Shown here: piece by piece, positions 54,192-63,338 of the stretch
How the letters are laid out: every line of letters begins with the position of its first letter
How positions within the stretch are numbered: the stretch's first letter is position 1
Translations under genes and position numbers: made by a program
Notes under the pieces: generated by a model
Seen by the model: only the letters and a program-made list of their open reading frames with translations
What the model was told of the DNA's origin: nothing
Database searches by the model: none
Source of the DNA: an uncultured Draconibacterium sp.
GTDB taxonomy: Bacteria > Bacteroidota > Bacteroidia > Bacteroidales > Prolixibacteraceae
Length of the DNA: 64,000 bases
Direction of reading: 5' to 3'
Assembly (NCBI RefSeq): GCF_963677575.1
Contig: NZ_OY782038.1
Span: forward strand, 1,488,001-1,552,000

Positions 54192-55885
54192 GCCCCAATA
54201 GCTTCCTCAAAACAATCTTCAGCCTGTTTCTGCTACTACTGATCCTTGTTCCAACACAAGCGCAGGATAACCTACCGGCTTTTCCGGGTGCAGGGGGCTT
54301 TGGCAAATACACCACCGGTGGACGTGGAGGACAGGTAATTTTTGTCACCTCGCTGGAAGATAATCTTCAGGAAGGTACTTTGCGTTATGCCGTGAATCAG
54401 ACTTATCCGCGAATTGTGATCTTTAAAGTATCTGGAACGATCCAGCTCCAATCAGTATTAAAAATTACCAACAACGATATGACCATTGCCGGACAAACTG
54501 CGCCGGGCGATGGCATTACACTGCGTGATTATCCTGTGAAAATTCAAGCCGATAATGTGATCATTAGATACATGCGTTTCAGAATGGGCGACGAAGCACT
54601 GCAGGAAGACGATGCGCTTAGTGGACGCTATCAGAAAAATATAATAATCGATCATTGCTCGATGAGCTGGTCGACAGATGAATGTGCCTCATTCTATAAC
54701 AACGAGAACTTTACGCTGCAATGGAGCATTCTTTCGGAAAGTTTGCGCATTTCAGTACACGAAAAAGGCACGCATGGTTACGGCGGAATCTGGGGTGGAG
54801 AAAAGGCCTCGTTTCATCATAATTTGCTAGCTCATCACGACAGTCGTAATCCACGCTTTTGCGGAAGTCGTTATTCAGATCGTCAGGAATACGAACTGGT
54901 TGATTTCAGAAACAACGTAATTTACAACTGGGGTGCCAACACTGCCTATGCCGCTGAAGGAGGTAGTTATAACCTGGTTAATAATTATTACCAGGCAGGA
55001 CCGGCCTCTTCAAACAAATCCAGGATTATCCAACCTTATGCCGATAATGGTGGCAATAATCAACCGGCAGGTATTTACGGAACGTTTTACATAAATGGAA
55101 ATATTACGACTGCCAGCGATCAGGTTACGCAGGATAATTGGGAGGGTGTAAACATGCATTCTACATTTTCAACTTATGCGCCGGGTGTTACTATAGATGA
55201 TATTAAATCAGATTCGGAATATGAAACAGGTGAAGTAATCACCCACTCCGCAGAAGAAGCTTATTTAAAAGTATTGGATTTTGCCGGAGCCAGCCTTGCC
55301 TACGACTCGGTAGACACAAGAATTATCAATGAAACAGCAACGGGAACAGTTACTTTCACCGATGGAGGAAATGACAGTTCAAATGGTTTAATCGATACGC
55401 AGGGAGCTGTTGGGGGTTGGCCGCTGCTAAAATCAACCGAAGCACCCGTTGATACAGACGAAGATGGCATGCCCGACGATTGGGAAAATGCACAGGGATT
55501 AAATCCCAACGATCCAGCTGATGCGCAGTTGACAACAGTTGACGGACTTTACCCTAATGTTGAGGTTTATATCAATTCGTTGGTGGCCGAAATAACTGAA
55601 CAGCAGAATGAGGATGGTGTGCACACAGCAGTTAACGAACTTAAAAGAAACGACGACGCCATTAGTATTTATTTCAACGGCAATAATCGACAATTGAACG
55701 TTAATCATTTCGCAAACATTAAAAACATTGATATTTATAACCTTACAGGAAAACTGGTTACAAAATACGCATGTAATTCAACAAACGCGCATGTAAAACT
55801 GTCAACTGACAAAAAAGGAATTTACCTTGTTCGCGTTCTGGATGTAAACGATAAAATCTATACCCGCAAAATTCCGGTATTTTAA
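54167..55885 (+). CDS. PL1-family pectate lyase with type IX secretion C-terminal domain
   Basis: This 572-residue protein has a signal peptide (FSLFLLLLILVPTQAQ) and a PL1 beta-helix similar to the gene at 46802 (AFPGAGGFGKYTTGGRGGQ, MTIAGQTAPGDGITLRDYP, IIIDHCSMSWSTDECASFY, HHNLLAHHDSRNPRFCG). A calcium-type segment DTDEDGMPDDWENAQGLNP follows. The last 75 residues (IDIYNLTGKLVTKYA, KGIYLVRVLDVND, KIYTRKIPVF) are a typical type A type IX secretion sorting domain, so the enzyme is probably released to or anchored on the cell surface. The start at 54167 overlaps CE8 by 25 bases; no better start exists. It is the last gene of the pectin operon. Confidence 0.92.
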   Translation: MDNTTQRLSPNSFLKTIFSLFLLLLILVPTQAQDNLPAFPGAGGFGKYTTGGRGGQVIFVTSLEDNLQEGTLRYAVNQTYPRIVIFKVSGTIQLQSVLKITNNDMTIAGQTAPGDGITLRDYPVKIQADNVIIRYMRFRMGDEALQEDDALSGRYQKNIIIDHCSMSWSTDECASFYNNENFTLQWSILSESLRISVHEKGTHGYGGIWGGEKASFHHNLLAHHDSRNPRFCGSRYSDRQEYELVDFRNNVIYNWGANTAYAAEGGSYNLVNNYYQAGPASSNKSRIIQPYADNGGNNQPAGIYGTFYINGNITTASDQVTQDNWEGVNMHSTFSTYAPGVTIDDIKSDSEYETGEVITHSAEEAYLKVLDFAGASLAYDSVDTRIINETATGTVTFTDGGNDSSNGLIDTQGAVGGWPLLKSTEAPVDTDEDGMPDDWENAQGLNPNDPADAQLTTVDGLYPNVEVYINSLVAEITEQQNEDGVHTAVNELKRNDDAISIYFNGNNRQLNVNHFANIKNIDIYNLTGKLVTKYACNSTNAHVKLSTDKKGIYLVRVLDVNDKIYTRKIPVF

Positions 55886-56029
55886 TTGGTATGCTAATCA
55901 CAAAGAGGAACAGGTGATTTTATATCAGCTTCCGATACGCTGAGATTTTTGTTTCAACCAGATGTTACTACCTTCGCATTAACAATTTTTCTCATGGAGT
56001 TTATATCTTATAACAGTTTCAATTCTAAT

Positions 56030-56146
56030 TGAGCCTTAAATTAGATATCCTGGATTTATACAAGGTAAAAGATTGAGGAAAAACATGAGTTCTGGTGATA
56101 TTTCTTAACAAAGTATAAATGCCAAAAAATAGAAATTTAAGGCTCA
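56030..56146. repeat. 13-bp perfect inverted repeat flanking 91 bases
   Basis: TGAGCCTTAAATT (56030-56042) and AATTTAAGGCTCA (56134-56146) are exact reverse complements. The segment between is AT-rich and has no ORF. The outer flanks show no target-site duplication. It could be a small non-autonomous element remnant, a regulatory site pair, or a long-range stem. Confidence 0.55.
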
Positions 56147-56163
56147 TTTGCCGTTGATATTGG

Positions 56164-56201
56164 TATTACAACTAAAAACAGTATATTACAACTAAAAACA
56201 G
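56164..56201 (+). repeat. Two tandem 18-bp direct repeats, period 20
   Basis: TATTACAACTAAAAACAG occurs at 56164-56181 and again at 56184-56201 with a 2-base gap, identical in both copies. The 20-base period is about two helical turns. It lies 143-180 bases upstream of the sigma-factor start, where an activator or anti-repressor site would be plausible. Confidence 0.6.
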
Positions 56202-56287
56202 AGAGAATAAAGGCATCAAAAAAAATCATTTTATAAATTTCCTGATAAAAGGGTAAGAAGAGGATAGTCATAAATTTTTGTTTCTAT

Positions 56288-56295
56288 TAGTTTTG
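56288..56295 (+). promoter_or_regulatory. Candidate -7 element of the sigma-factor gene
   Basis: TAGTTTTG is an exact match to the Bacteroidota -7 consensus TAnnTTTG, 48 bases upstream of the TTG start. No TTTG at the proper -33 distance is visible, so it is a partial match only. Confidence 0.4.
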
Positions 56296-56343
56296 TATCC
56301 GAATTTTTTCCGATTGAGGAACTTTTAAACTGACTATAGCAAC

Positions 56344-56931
56344 TTGGAAACAGATAAAAATACTAACGAGCTACTGCTAATTGATAACTTAAAGAACGGA
56401 GATATCAAGGCTTTCAACTTGCTTTTTTCTATTTACGGTCCACGCCTTTATGCATTTACCAACGGGTATTTAAAATCAAAATTCGAGTCAGAAGAAGTAG
56501 TACAGGAGGTATTTCTTACTATTTGGCGTAAAAGAAAAGATATTGATTCCACATTATCGTTTAAAAGTTACCTTTTTAAAATCGCCTGGCATTTAATCCT
56601 GGAGACATTCAACAAGGTCAGAAAACTCGAAAAATTTAAACACGAAATGTTGAATCAGGCTATTTCGTTTACCTCCGATATGGATGAACGTCTCGATTAC
56701 CAGATGCTTTTAGAAAGGGTTGAGTCTATCATAAAAAAACTTCCAACCCGACAACGGGAAATACTCATTATGAGAAAAAAGGAAGGAATTGCCGTAAAAG
56801 AAATTGCCAGGCAGCTGGAGGTTAGCCCTAAAACCGTGGAAAACCATCTAACAAAGGCACTTAAGAACCTAAAAGAAGAATTGAAAGACGAAGGTTTTTC
56901 GGGAATTCTATTGTTCTTTTTATTCTTCTGA
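56344..56931 (+). CDS. ECF-type RNA polymerase sigma factor
   Basis: This 195-residue protein belongs to the RpoE-like sigma-70 group used in Bacteroidota glycan loci. Region 2 lies at about 20-85 (LFSIYGPRLYAFTNGYL, EEVVQEVFLTIWRKR, LFKIAWHLILETFNK) and region 4 at about 125-180 (LPTRQREILIMRKKEGI, VKEIARQLEVSPKTVENHL). The start is a TTG at 56344: no in-frame ATG lies before it (a TAA is met 18 bases upstream) and the next internal ATG would delete region 2. The product is expected to be held by the FecR protein encoded 90 bases downstream and released when the SusC transporter imports its substrate. The C-terminus ends in an odd hydrophobic run (ILLFFLFF). Confidence 0.92.
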   Translation: METDKNTNELLLIDNLKNGDIKAFNLLFSIYGPRLYAFTNGYLKSKFESEEVVQEVFLTIWRKRKDIDSTLSFKSYLFKIAWHLILETFNKVRKLEKFKHEMLNQAISFTSDMDERLDYQMLLERVESIIKKLPTRQREILIMRKKEGIAVKEIARQLEVSPKTVENHLTKALKNLKEELKDEGFSGILLFFLFF

Positions 56932-57021
56932 GAAGAAAAATCAAAAAAAATAATTTTTAACTAGGGGATTTTCAAACCTCTTCCCTATAGCTTTATGTAC
57001 AACGATGAACTAAAACAATAA

Positions 57022-58062
57022 ATGGATTTCAAACCGGAAATACTACGCCGTTTTTTTAATGGTAAATATTCACGAAAAGACTACATCTGGATAAAATCAG
57101 TATTCAGCAATCCAAAAAACAAAGAAATACTTCGGGTATCGTTGGAAGACCATTGGAACGAATTTAACAATTCTTCAATTGAAACTGGCAATGTGGATTA
57201 TTTGCTACAAAAAATCCATCATAAAATCGACAAAATTGAATCATCATCAAACAAAGTCAGGTACCTGAAAATTATCAGACAAATAGCTGCCGTTTTGGTC
57301 ATTCAGTTGGTGCTTACCTTTTTAGCGTTTCATTATTTTCAAAACAAGAAACAACCATCAGAAACTGCCTATGCAGAGATAGAGTGCCCACTTGGTGCCC
57401 GGGTTAAGTTCAATTTGCCCGACGGTTCTTCGGGCTGCCTGAATAGCGGATCAAAACTTAAGTATCCTGTTCTGTTTAAAACCAACCGCGATATAAAACT
57501 AAGTGGCGAAGCGTGGTTCAATGTGAAACACGACACTGTGCACCCCTTTGTTGTAAAAACTAAAAACCTGGATATTGAAGTACTTGGAACTTGCTTTAAT
57601 GTAATTGCGTACGAAGACGATTTATCAGAAGAGGTAATCCTTTCAAAAGGAAGTGTGAAAATAGCCTCAGAAAGCGGACAAACACTATCTATTCTGAAAC
57701 CCGATCAAAGACTTGTTTTGAATACCGAAAAAAACACCTTCACCCAGGATAACCTGGATGCATCGCAATATTTGGCATGGACAGAAGGAAAACTGGTATT
57801 CAGAAACGAGAGTATGGAACAGGTAGCCAAGCGTTTGGGACGTTGGTACAATATAAATATAGAAATAAAAGACCCTGAATTACTGGAACATGCTTTTCGT
57901 GCAACATTTATAGACGAACCATTGGATGAAGTATTAAAAATATTAGCAAAAACAGCACCTATAACTTATGAAATTATTGAACGTAAACAAACAACCGACA
58001 ACATTTACCTAAAAAAACATGTAATCCTGCGGTTCGACAAGAACCGAAAAGAAGCTTCTTAA
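57022..58062 (+). CDS. FecR-family anti-sigma factor
   Basis: This 346-residue inner-membrane protein has a cytoplasmic N-terminal part (about 1-85) that would bind the sigma factor, a membrane helix at about 90-110 (IAAVLVIQLVLTFLAFHYF), and a periplasmic FecR domain (ARVKFNLPDGSSGCLNSGSKL, GEAWFNVKHDTVHPFVVKT, VLGTCFNVIAY). The C-terminal domain (LVFRNESMEQVAKRLGRWYN, RATFIDEPLDEVLKILAKT) resembles the STN-contacting region of such proteins. It receives the signal from the STN domain of the SusC transporter downstream. Order and spacing (sigma, anti-sigma, SusC) are standard. Confidence 0.93.
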   Translation: MDFKPEILRRFFNGKYSRKDYIWIKSVFSNPKNKEILRVSLEDHWNEFNNSSIETGNVDYLLQKIHHKIDKIESSSNKVRYLKIIRQIAAVLVIQLVLTFLAFHYFQNKKQPSETAYAEIECPLGARVKFNLPDGSSGCLNSGSKLKYPVLFKTNRDIKLSGEAWFNVKHDTVHPFVVKTKNLDIEVLGTCFNVIAYEDDLSEEVILSKGSVKIASESGQTLSILKPDQRLVLNTEKNTFTQDNLDASQYLAWTEGKLVFRNESMEQVAKRLGRWYNINIEIKDPELLEHAFRATFIDEPLDEVLKILAKTAPITYEIIERKQTTDNIYLKKHVILRFDKNRKEAS

Positions 58063-58077
58063 TTTAATAAAAAAAGA

Positions 58078-58104
58078 CAGGAGAGTGTTGGCCGCACTCC
58101 CCTG
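58078..58104. terminator. Hairpin between anti-sigma and susC genes
   Basis: CAGGAGAGTG (58078-58087) pairs with CACTCCCCTG (58095-58104) except for one mismatch, with a 7-base loop. No T run follows on the plus strand, but a run of A residues precedes it, so read on the minus strand it looks like a terminator with T7. It may uncouple the transporter genes from the sigma/anti-sigma pair or stop antisense transcription. Confidence 0.5.
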
Positions 58105-58160
58105 TTCAACTAAGCAGTCTGAGATAAATTTTATGTTTAACTACTTAATGTTTCAAATGT

Positions 58161-61100
58161 ATGAAAATAAATTGTATTCGGGATGCTATTAACTATGGCA
58201 TCAGAACTAAAACTTGGAAAATTATGCGAATTTGTTGCTTTCTTCTGTTTTTGGGTATAGCACAAACCTGGGCGGTAAACAGCTACTCACAACAGACTCG
58301 CTTTACCCTGCACATGAAAGATACCAGGGTAATTGATGTGCTTGATGAAATTGAAAAACAGAGTGAATTTTTCTTTGTATTCAACCAAAACTTATTGGAT
58401 GTTGAACGCAAAGTTAATGTTAACGTTAAAGACAAAACCATCGACAAGCTAATGGCAGGGTTATTTGCAGAAACCGGTGTTAGCTACGAAATTAACGACA
58501 GGCTAATTGTTATTACCACTCTTGCCGAAAAAAACAGTGTATCGCAGCAAAAAAATGTTAGCGGTAAAGTAACCGACGCTCAGGGCGACCCGCTTCCCGG
58601 GGTAACAGTAGTTATAAAAGGAACCACGCAGGGAACAGTTACCAACATCGACGGTAATTTTACTATGGCAAGTGTGCCTGAAGACGCCATTTTACTCTTT
58701 TCATTTGTTGGGATGCGTTCGCAGGAATTTGCAGTTGAAGGCAAATCGGTAATTACCGTAAAAATGGAACCCGATGCAATTGGCATTGAAGAAGTTGTAG
58801 CGGTAGGTTACGGTACCCAGAAAAAGGCTTCGGTAACAGGTGCTATTGCGCAGTACAGTGCCGAGCAGCTAAGCGAACGTCCGGTACAACGTCTCGATCA
58901 AGCCCTGGTTGGCCAAATGGCAGGTGTACGCGTAAAACAAACCAGCGGCATGCCGGGAAAAGGAATGAGTATACAAATACGTGGAACCGGCTCTATCTCT
59001 GCAAACAACGAACCACTCTACGTAATTGATGGTTTCCCTCTCGAAATGTCGGAACAAAGCTCTTCCGGGGGATTCTCAAGTGGGAATCCGCTGGATAACA
59101 TCAACCCGAACGATATTGAATCGATTCAGGTATTAAAAGATGCAGCCGCTGCTGCTATTTACGGTTCGCGTGCATCAAACGGTGTTGTTCTTATTCAAAC
59201 AAAAAAAGGAAAAACAGGTAAGGCAAAAATTAATTTTAATATGTACACCGGCTGGAATGAGCCAAATCGTAAAATCGATATTTTAAATACCGATGAATGG
59301 ATTGACAGGGCCGTGGAATACATGAATGCCAACTACATTGCAAAAGATCCGGGAGATCAAAACCGTTCTGCCAATGACGATTATGCCACCCGTGTTGCAA
59401 ACATCGGAAGTTTCGACCGCAACCAAATTCCTGATGCTGACTGGTTATTACCTGGCTACGGGAAATACGAATCTGTAGATTGGCAGGACGAAATCTTCAG
59501 AAAAGGGATCGTTCAAAACTACCAGCTATCGGCCACTGGCGGGACCCAAAGTGTAAAATACTTTGTATCGGGTGATTATCTTAATCAGCAAGCTTATTTT
59601 AAAAATGTTGATTACGAACGTTTTTCAGTTCGTGCCAACGTTGAGGTAAAACCAAACGATAAAATCACTGCAGGTATTAATATCGCCCCTTCTTATTCTA
59701 TGGGCAATGACCCGGGCGTGGAAGGAAAAGATAAAATACTACACGTTGCAGTGGGCATGCCCCCTATTACCGAGGAAGAAGTTGGGTTGGATATAAATGT
59801 AGGCGAAAACGGCCAGTTAACTTACGGAAATTCCAGAAATAGTCCGGTTAGAATATTAGAAAACACCATTGGTGAAACAAAAATCTTCAGAACATTATCG
59901 ACTATTTTTGGCCAATATGAAATTATTCCGGGTTTAAAAATAAAATCAACGGTTAACTTAGACCACACCGATCAGAAAAATAAATATTACCGACCTTCTT
60001 TTGTGAGCGGGAAAACTCCCTCTGCCCGTGTAGCCAGCGGAACTTACAGTGGTTATCTTCGTCAGACATTTGTTAATGAAAACACCATTTCGTACGACAA
60101 AATTATTGCCGAAAACCATAGTATCTCAGCAGTTGCAGGTATATCTTATAACCTTAATAAATTCGAGAATTTTAAAATCAGCTCTACTGGCGGATTTAAT
60201 TCTGACTATATTACAACGTTAAACGATGCTGCCGAAATAAAATCCAGTTCTTCATATACAAAGGAGACAAAAAGTACCATGCTTTCATACTTCGGCAGGT
60301 TAAACTATAGTTTCCTCGATCGTTATATGTTAACAGCCAGCATTCGCCGCGATGGTTCTTCACGCTTTGGTTCAGATACTAAATGGGGTATTTTCCCGGC
60401 AGCATCTGTTGGTTGGCGCATCTCTGAAGAAAACTTCCTTGACGATATAGAATGGTTAAGCAAATTAAAAGTCCGTTTCAGTTGGGGTAAAGCAGGAAAT
60501 AATAGCATTGGCGACTATTCCCATATTGCATTACTTCAATCGTCAAACTATTCCTTCGGAGGGTCTCAGGCTACCGGCTGGTCTCCAAAAGACTACGCTA
60601 ACCCTGATTTAGGCTGGGAAGAATCTGAAACGTTTAATTACGGTATCGACTTCGGTATTTTTGAAAACCGCTTTTATGGTTCGTTCGAATATTATACAAA
60701 AACAAATACCGACTTATTATTAAACATCCCGGTTCCATCTGCAACAGGTTTTACCAAAGCATTAACCAACATTGGAGAAGTATTTAACAACGGATGGGAA
60801 CTAGAACTGAATTCAAGAAACTTAACAGGCGAATTTGAGTGGACAACAAGCTTCAATATCGGACATAACGAGAATGAAGTAAGACAGTTAGGACCTGAAA
60901 ATACTCCTATCTTGGGTGGCGCTTACGATATTAACCACAATATTCTTACAGTAGGAGAAGCCATGTACAGTATTTATGTTGTTGAACAAGATGGTATTTT
61001 AAGTGCTGAAGATATTGCAAATGGTGCTGCATTATATGGCAATCAAACTGAGGGCGACCCAAAATATGTTAATGCCAACGATGACGATGTTATTTCACCT

Positions 61101-61616
61101 GACGACCGTGTGATTATGGGGCATCCGAATCCGAATTACGTTTGGGGCATTACCAACAATTTCCGTTGGAAAGGATTTGATTTAAGTATCCTGGTACAAG
61201 GACAAAACGGCGGACACCTTTACTCTACTTTCGGACGTGCTATCGACCGTACCGGGATGGGTTGGTTAGACCAGAGTATCGGTCTGTGGAGAGACCGATG
61301 GAGATCGGCCGAAGACCCGGGCGACGGATTAAAAGGAAAAGTGTACTCTAAATTCGGTCGCATTAAAAATACCGATTGGATGTATTCCAACGACTATTGG
61401 AGAATTCGGAATATTACATTGGGCTACGATTTGGGACGCCATGTCAAGAGCAATGTATTTAGTGGAATCCGCGTTTACGCAACTGCTGAAAACTGGTTCG
61501 GGGAAGATAAATATTACGGTGGCTTCAACCCTGAAGCAGTAAATACTTCCGGCGATGACTATGGTGGTGCACCATTAGCTAAATCAATGATCTTTGGTGT
61601 TAACATTACTTTCTAA
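58161..61616 (+). CDS. SusC-family TonB-dependent transducer-transporter with STN domain
   Basis: This 1151-residue protein has an N-terminal signal (RICCFLLFLGIAQTWAV), then an STN domain (about 45-115: TRFTLHMKDTRVIDVLDEIE, FVFNQNLLDVERKVNVNVK), the carboxypeptidase-regulatory-like domain (VSGKVTDAQGDPLPGVTVV), EEVVAVGYGTQKKASVTGA, the plug domain (GQMAGVRVKQTSGMPGKGM, AAIYGSRASNGVVLIQTKKG) and the barrel ending in KSMIFGVNITF. The STN domain marks it as the input to the FecR/ECF-sigma system upstream, unlike the two HTCS-controlled SusC proteins in this window. SusD follows after 14 bases. The substrate is unknown; the GH42 gene downstream hints at a galactoside. Confidence 0.96.
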   Translation: MKINCIRDAINYGIRTKTWKIMRICCFLLFLGIAQTWAVNSYSQQTRFTLHMKDTRVIDVLDEIEKQSEFFFVFNQNLLDVERKVNVNVKDKTIDKLMAGLFAETGVSYEINDRLIVITTLAEKNSVSQQKNVSGKVTDAQGDPLPGVTVVIKGTTQGTVTNIDGNFTMASVPEDAILLFSFVGMRSQEFAVEGKSVITVKMEPDAIGIEEVVAVGYGTQKKASVTGAIAQYSAEQLSERPVQRLDQALVGQMAGVRVKQTSGMPGKGMSIQIRGTGSISANNEPLYVIDGFPLEMSEQSSSGGFSSGNPLDNINPNDIESIQVLKDAAAAAIYGSRASNGVVLIQTKKGKTGKAKINFNMYTGWNEPNRKIDILNTDEWIDRAVEYMNANYIAKDPGDQNRSANDDYATRVANIGSFDRNQIPDADWLLPGYGKYESVDWQDEIFRKGIVQNYQLSATGGTQSVKYFVSGDYLNQQAYFKNVDYERFSVRANVEVKPNDKITAGINIAPSYSMGNDPGVEGKDKILHVAVGMPPITEEEVGLDINVGENGQLTYGNSRNSPVRILENTIGETKIFRTLSTIFGQYEIIPGLKIKSTVNLDHTDQKNKYYRPSFVSGKTPSARVASGTYSGYLRQTFVNENTISYDKIIAENHSISAVAGISYNLNKFENFKISSTGGFNSDYITTLNDAAEIKSSSSYTKETKSTMLSYFGRLNYSFLDRYMLTASIRRDGSSRFGSDTKWGIFPAASVGWRISEENFLDDIEWLSKLKVRFSWGKAGNNSIGDYSHIALLQSSNYSFGGSQATGWSPKDYANPDLGWEESETFNYGIDFGIFENRFYGSFEYYTKTNTDLLLNIPVPSATGFTKALTNIGEVFNNGWELELNSRNLTGEFEWTTSFNIGHNENEVRQLGPENTPILGGAYDINHNILTVGEAMYSIYVVEQDGILSAEDIANGAALYGNQTEGDPKYVNANDDDVISPDDRVIMGHPNPNYVWGITNNFRWKGFDLSILVQGQNGGHLYSTFGRAIDRTGMGWLDQSIGLWRDRWRSAEDPGDGLKGKVYSKFGRIKNTDWMYSNDYWRIRNITLGYDLGRHVKSNVFSGIRVYATAENWFGEDKYYGGFNPEAVNTSGDDYGGAPLAKSMIFGVNITF

Positions 61617-61630
61617 CATTCTAAAATTAA

Positions 61631-63145
61631 ATGAAAATGAAAAGAATATATTTCTTATTAATATTATCGTTTATTATCGGGCTTAGTGCCTGTGAAGACA
61701 ACCTGGACCAGGTACCAATTTCGGATATGAGTGCCAGTGGGTTTTATACAAGCGAAACCGGTTTTGAACAAGGGATTAATGGTATTTATCAAGCATTAAG
61801 TTCTTATCCCGAACGTCAGTTTCATTTATCCGATGTGCGATCAGATAATATTTATGGTGTTGGCTCTATGGGTGTTCGTGCACATGAACCTATAAATAAC
61901 TTTGCTCTTACCCTTACAACAAACGATTACATGAAAGAAGCATGGGATAGTAATTTTGAAGGTGTTATGCGGGCCAATACAGTGCTCGACAACTTATCGG
62001 AAGAATATGTTCAAGATGAAGCGACCAGGAACCAGTTTGAAGGAGAGGCCAAATTTCTAAGGGCATTATTTTATTTCGACCTGGTTAAATACTTTGGCCC
62101 ACTTCCAATTATTGACAAGCTGGTTACTCCCGAAGAAGCTCTTGAGACTGGAAGAAGCCCTGTTGCTGATGTTTACGACCTCATAGTTTCCGATTTAGAA
62201 ACTGCTGCACAATTATTACCAGCGTCATACGATAATAAAAATATAGGCCGCGCAACTTCGTATGCAGCAAAAGCACTTTTAGCAAGGGTATTACTCACCC
62301 GCTCAGGCCCGGTTTTACACCCCGACGGACCTTGTTTGGGAACCGGTGAATACAGTGAAGCTCTTAGCCTTTTAAACGAAGTAATCAGTGGCCCTTATGC
62401 TATGTTGGATGACTATGCTGCTACTTTCGACCTGTTGAATGAAAATAACCCTGACATTGTTTTCGATATTCAATATGAAATGGGCGGCCTTGGGATTGGT
62501 TGTGCATACCCGGGCGAACTGGCAGGGGCTTCCTACTGGAAATCGGTTGGCTACCCTTATGCTATTGGACTCGAAACCAAAGATGTATCATTCGATTTAA
62601 TTAATTCATACGATACCATAAACGATGTACGCTTTGCTTTTAATGTACAAATGGGCTACATCGAGGAAAGTAACGGGCAATATGTAGAAGATCCGGTAAC
62701 GATCAAATTTTCACGTCCCGATCCTAGTACATGGGGATCTGACCGTTTCGATTTCGGGATTAACTTCCCAATTATCAGATTCACCGATGTGTTACTTATG
62801 AAAGCCGAATGCATCCTCCAGGGAGCCTCAGGAACCCAGTCGGAAGTTGACCAAATTATAAACGACGTTCGCGAACGTGCAGGCCTTAATGATCCGGTCT
62901 CCAACGCAACCCTCGACGATCTTTTGGAAGAAAGACGTAAAGAATTTCTGGGAGAAGGTTTACGCTGGCACGATTTGGTTCGCACCGGAAAAGTTCTCGA
63001 TGTAATGAATGCCTGGATTCCGGTGGAAGATGTGGCAGACCAAATGAGAGAACCAATCAATGCCGATCATATTCTTTATCCTATTCCAATTGAACAAATG
63101 GAAGTTAAAAAAGGATTATATACTCAAAATAAAGGTTATGAATAA
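61631..63145 (+). CDS. SusD/RagB-family surface glycan-binding lipoprotein (third locus)
   Basis: This 504-residue lipoprotein (IIGLSACEDNLDQVP, cysteine at about 21 followed by acidic residues) has SusD features: GFYTSETGFEQGINGIYQAL, ANTVLDNLSEEY, EAKFLRALFYFDLVKYFGP, AAKALLARVLLTRSGPVLHP, IIRFTDVLLMKAECILQG and RRKEFLGEGLRWHDLVRTG. It pairs with the STN-type SusC. A hairpin with T-rich tail follows 38 bases after the stop, so expression of the enzyme gene downstream is probably lower or separately started. Confidence 0.95.
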   Translation: MKMKRIYFLLILSFIIGLSACEDNLDQVPISDMSASGFYTSETGFEQGINGIYQALSSYPERQFHLSDVRSDNIYGVGSMGVRAHEPINNFALTLTTNDYMKEAWDSNFEGVMRANTVLDNLSEEYVQDEATRNQFEGEAKFLRALFYFDLVKYFGPLPIIDKLVTPEEALETGRSPVADVYDLIVSDLETAAQLLPASYDNKNIGRATSYAAKALLARVLLTRSGPVLHPDGPCLGTGEYSEALSLLNEVISGPYAMLDDYAATFDLLNENNPDIVFDIQYEMGGLGIGCAYPGELAGASYWKSVGYPYAIGLETKDVSFDLINSYDTINDVRFAFNVQMGYIEESNGQYVEDPVTIKFSRPDPSTWGSDRFDFGINFPIIRFTDVLLMKAECILQGASGTQSEVDQIINDVRERAGLNDPVSNATLDDLLEERRKEFLGEGLRWHDLVRTGKVLDVMNAWIPVEDVADQMREPINADHILYPIPIEQMEVKKGLYTQNKGYE

Positions 63146-63182
63146 TAAATAAGAATATTTTGGGTTAATTAATTATTTTCAG

Positions 63183-63229
63183 GGACAGGAATTTTATTGC
63201 CGTTAACAATATTTTCCTGTCCTTTATTC
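63183..63229 (+). terminator. Terminator-like hairpin after the third susD
   Basis: GGACAGGAA (63183-63191) and TTCCTGTCC (63214-63222) pair perfectly over 9 bases with a 22-base AT-rich loop, followed by TTTATTCT. The long loop makes it weaker than the hairpin at 30590, but the position after susD is usual for attenuation of downstream enzyme genes. Confidence 0.6.
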
Positions 63230-63338
63230 TAAAAATATATTTGTAGGTAAAAAACATATAAATATCGAAAACGAATCAAATTCAGATTCTGCCAAAATGA
63301 GATTTAAAAACAAAACCGGTATTAATATTCTAAATATT

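Larger units (their letters stand above)
55886..56343. other. Intergenic region between pectin operon and sigma-factor locus
   Basis: This AT-rich stretch of 458 bases has no gene. It contains a 13-base perfect inverted repeat with arms 104 bases apart, a tandem 18-base direct repeat, and a -7-like TAGTTTTG before the sigma gene, each listed separately. I see no strong terminator after the pectin operon; a short stem CAGC/GCTG with TTTTTG behind it at about 55928-55952 is weak. Confidence 0.6.

Noticed and set aside
55928..55952. Short hairpin with T tail after the pectin operon
   Set aside because: Only four base pairs (CAGC/GCTG), too weak to call a terminator.
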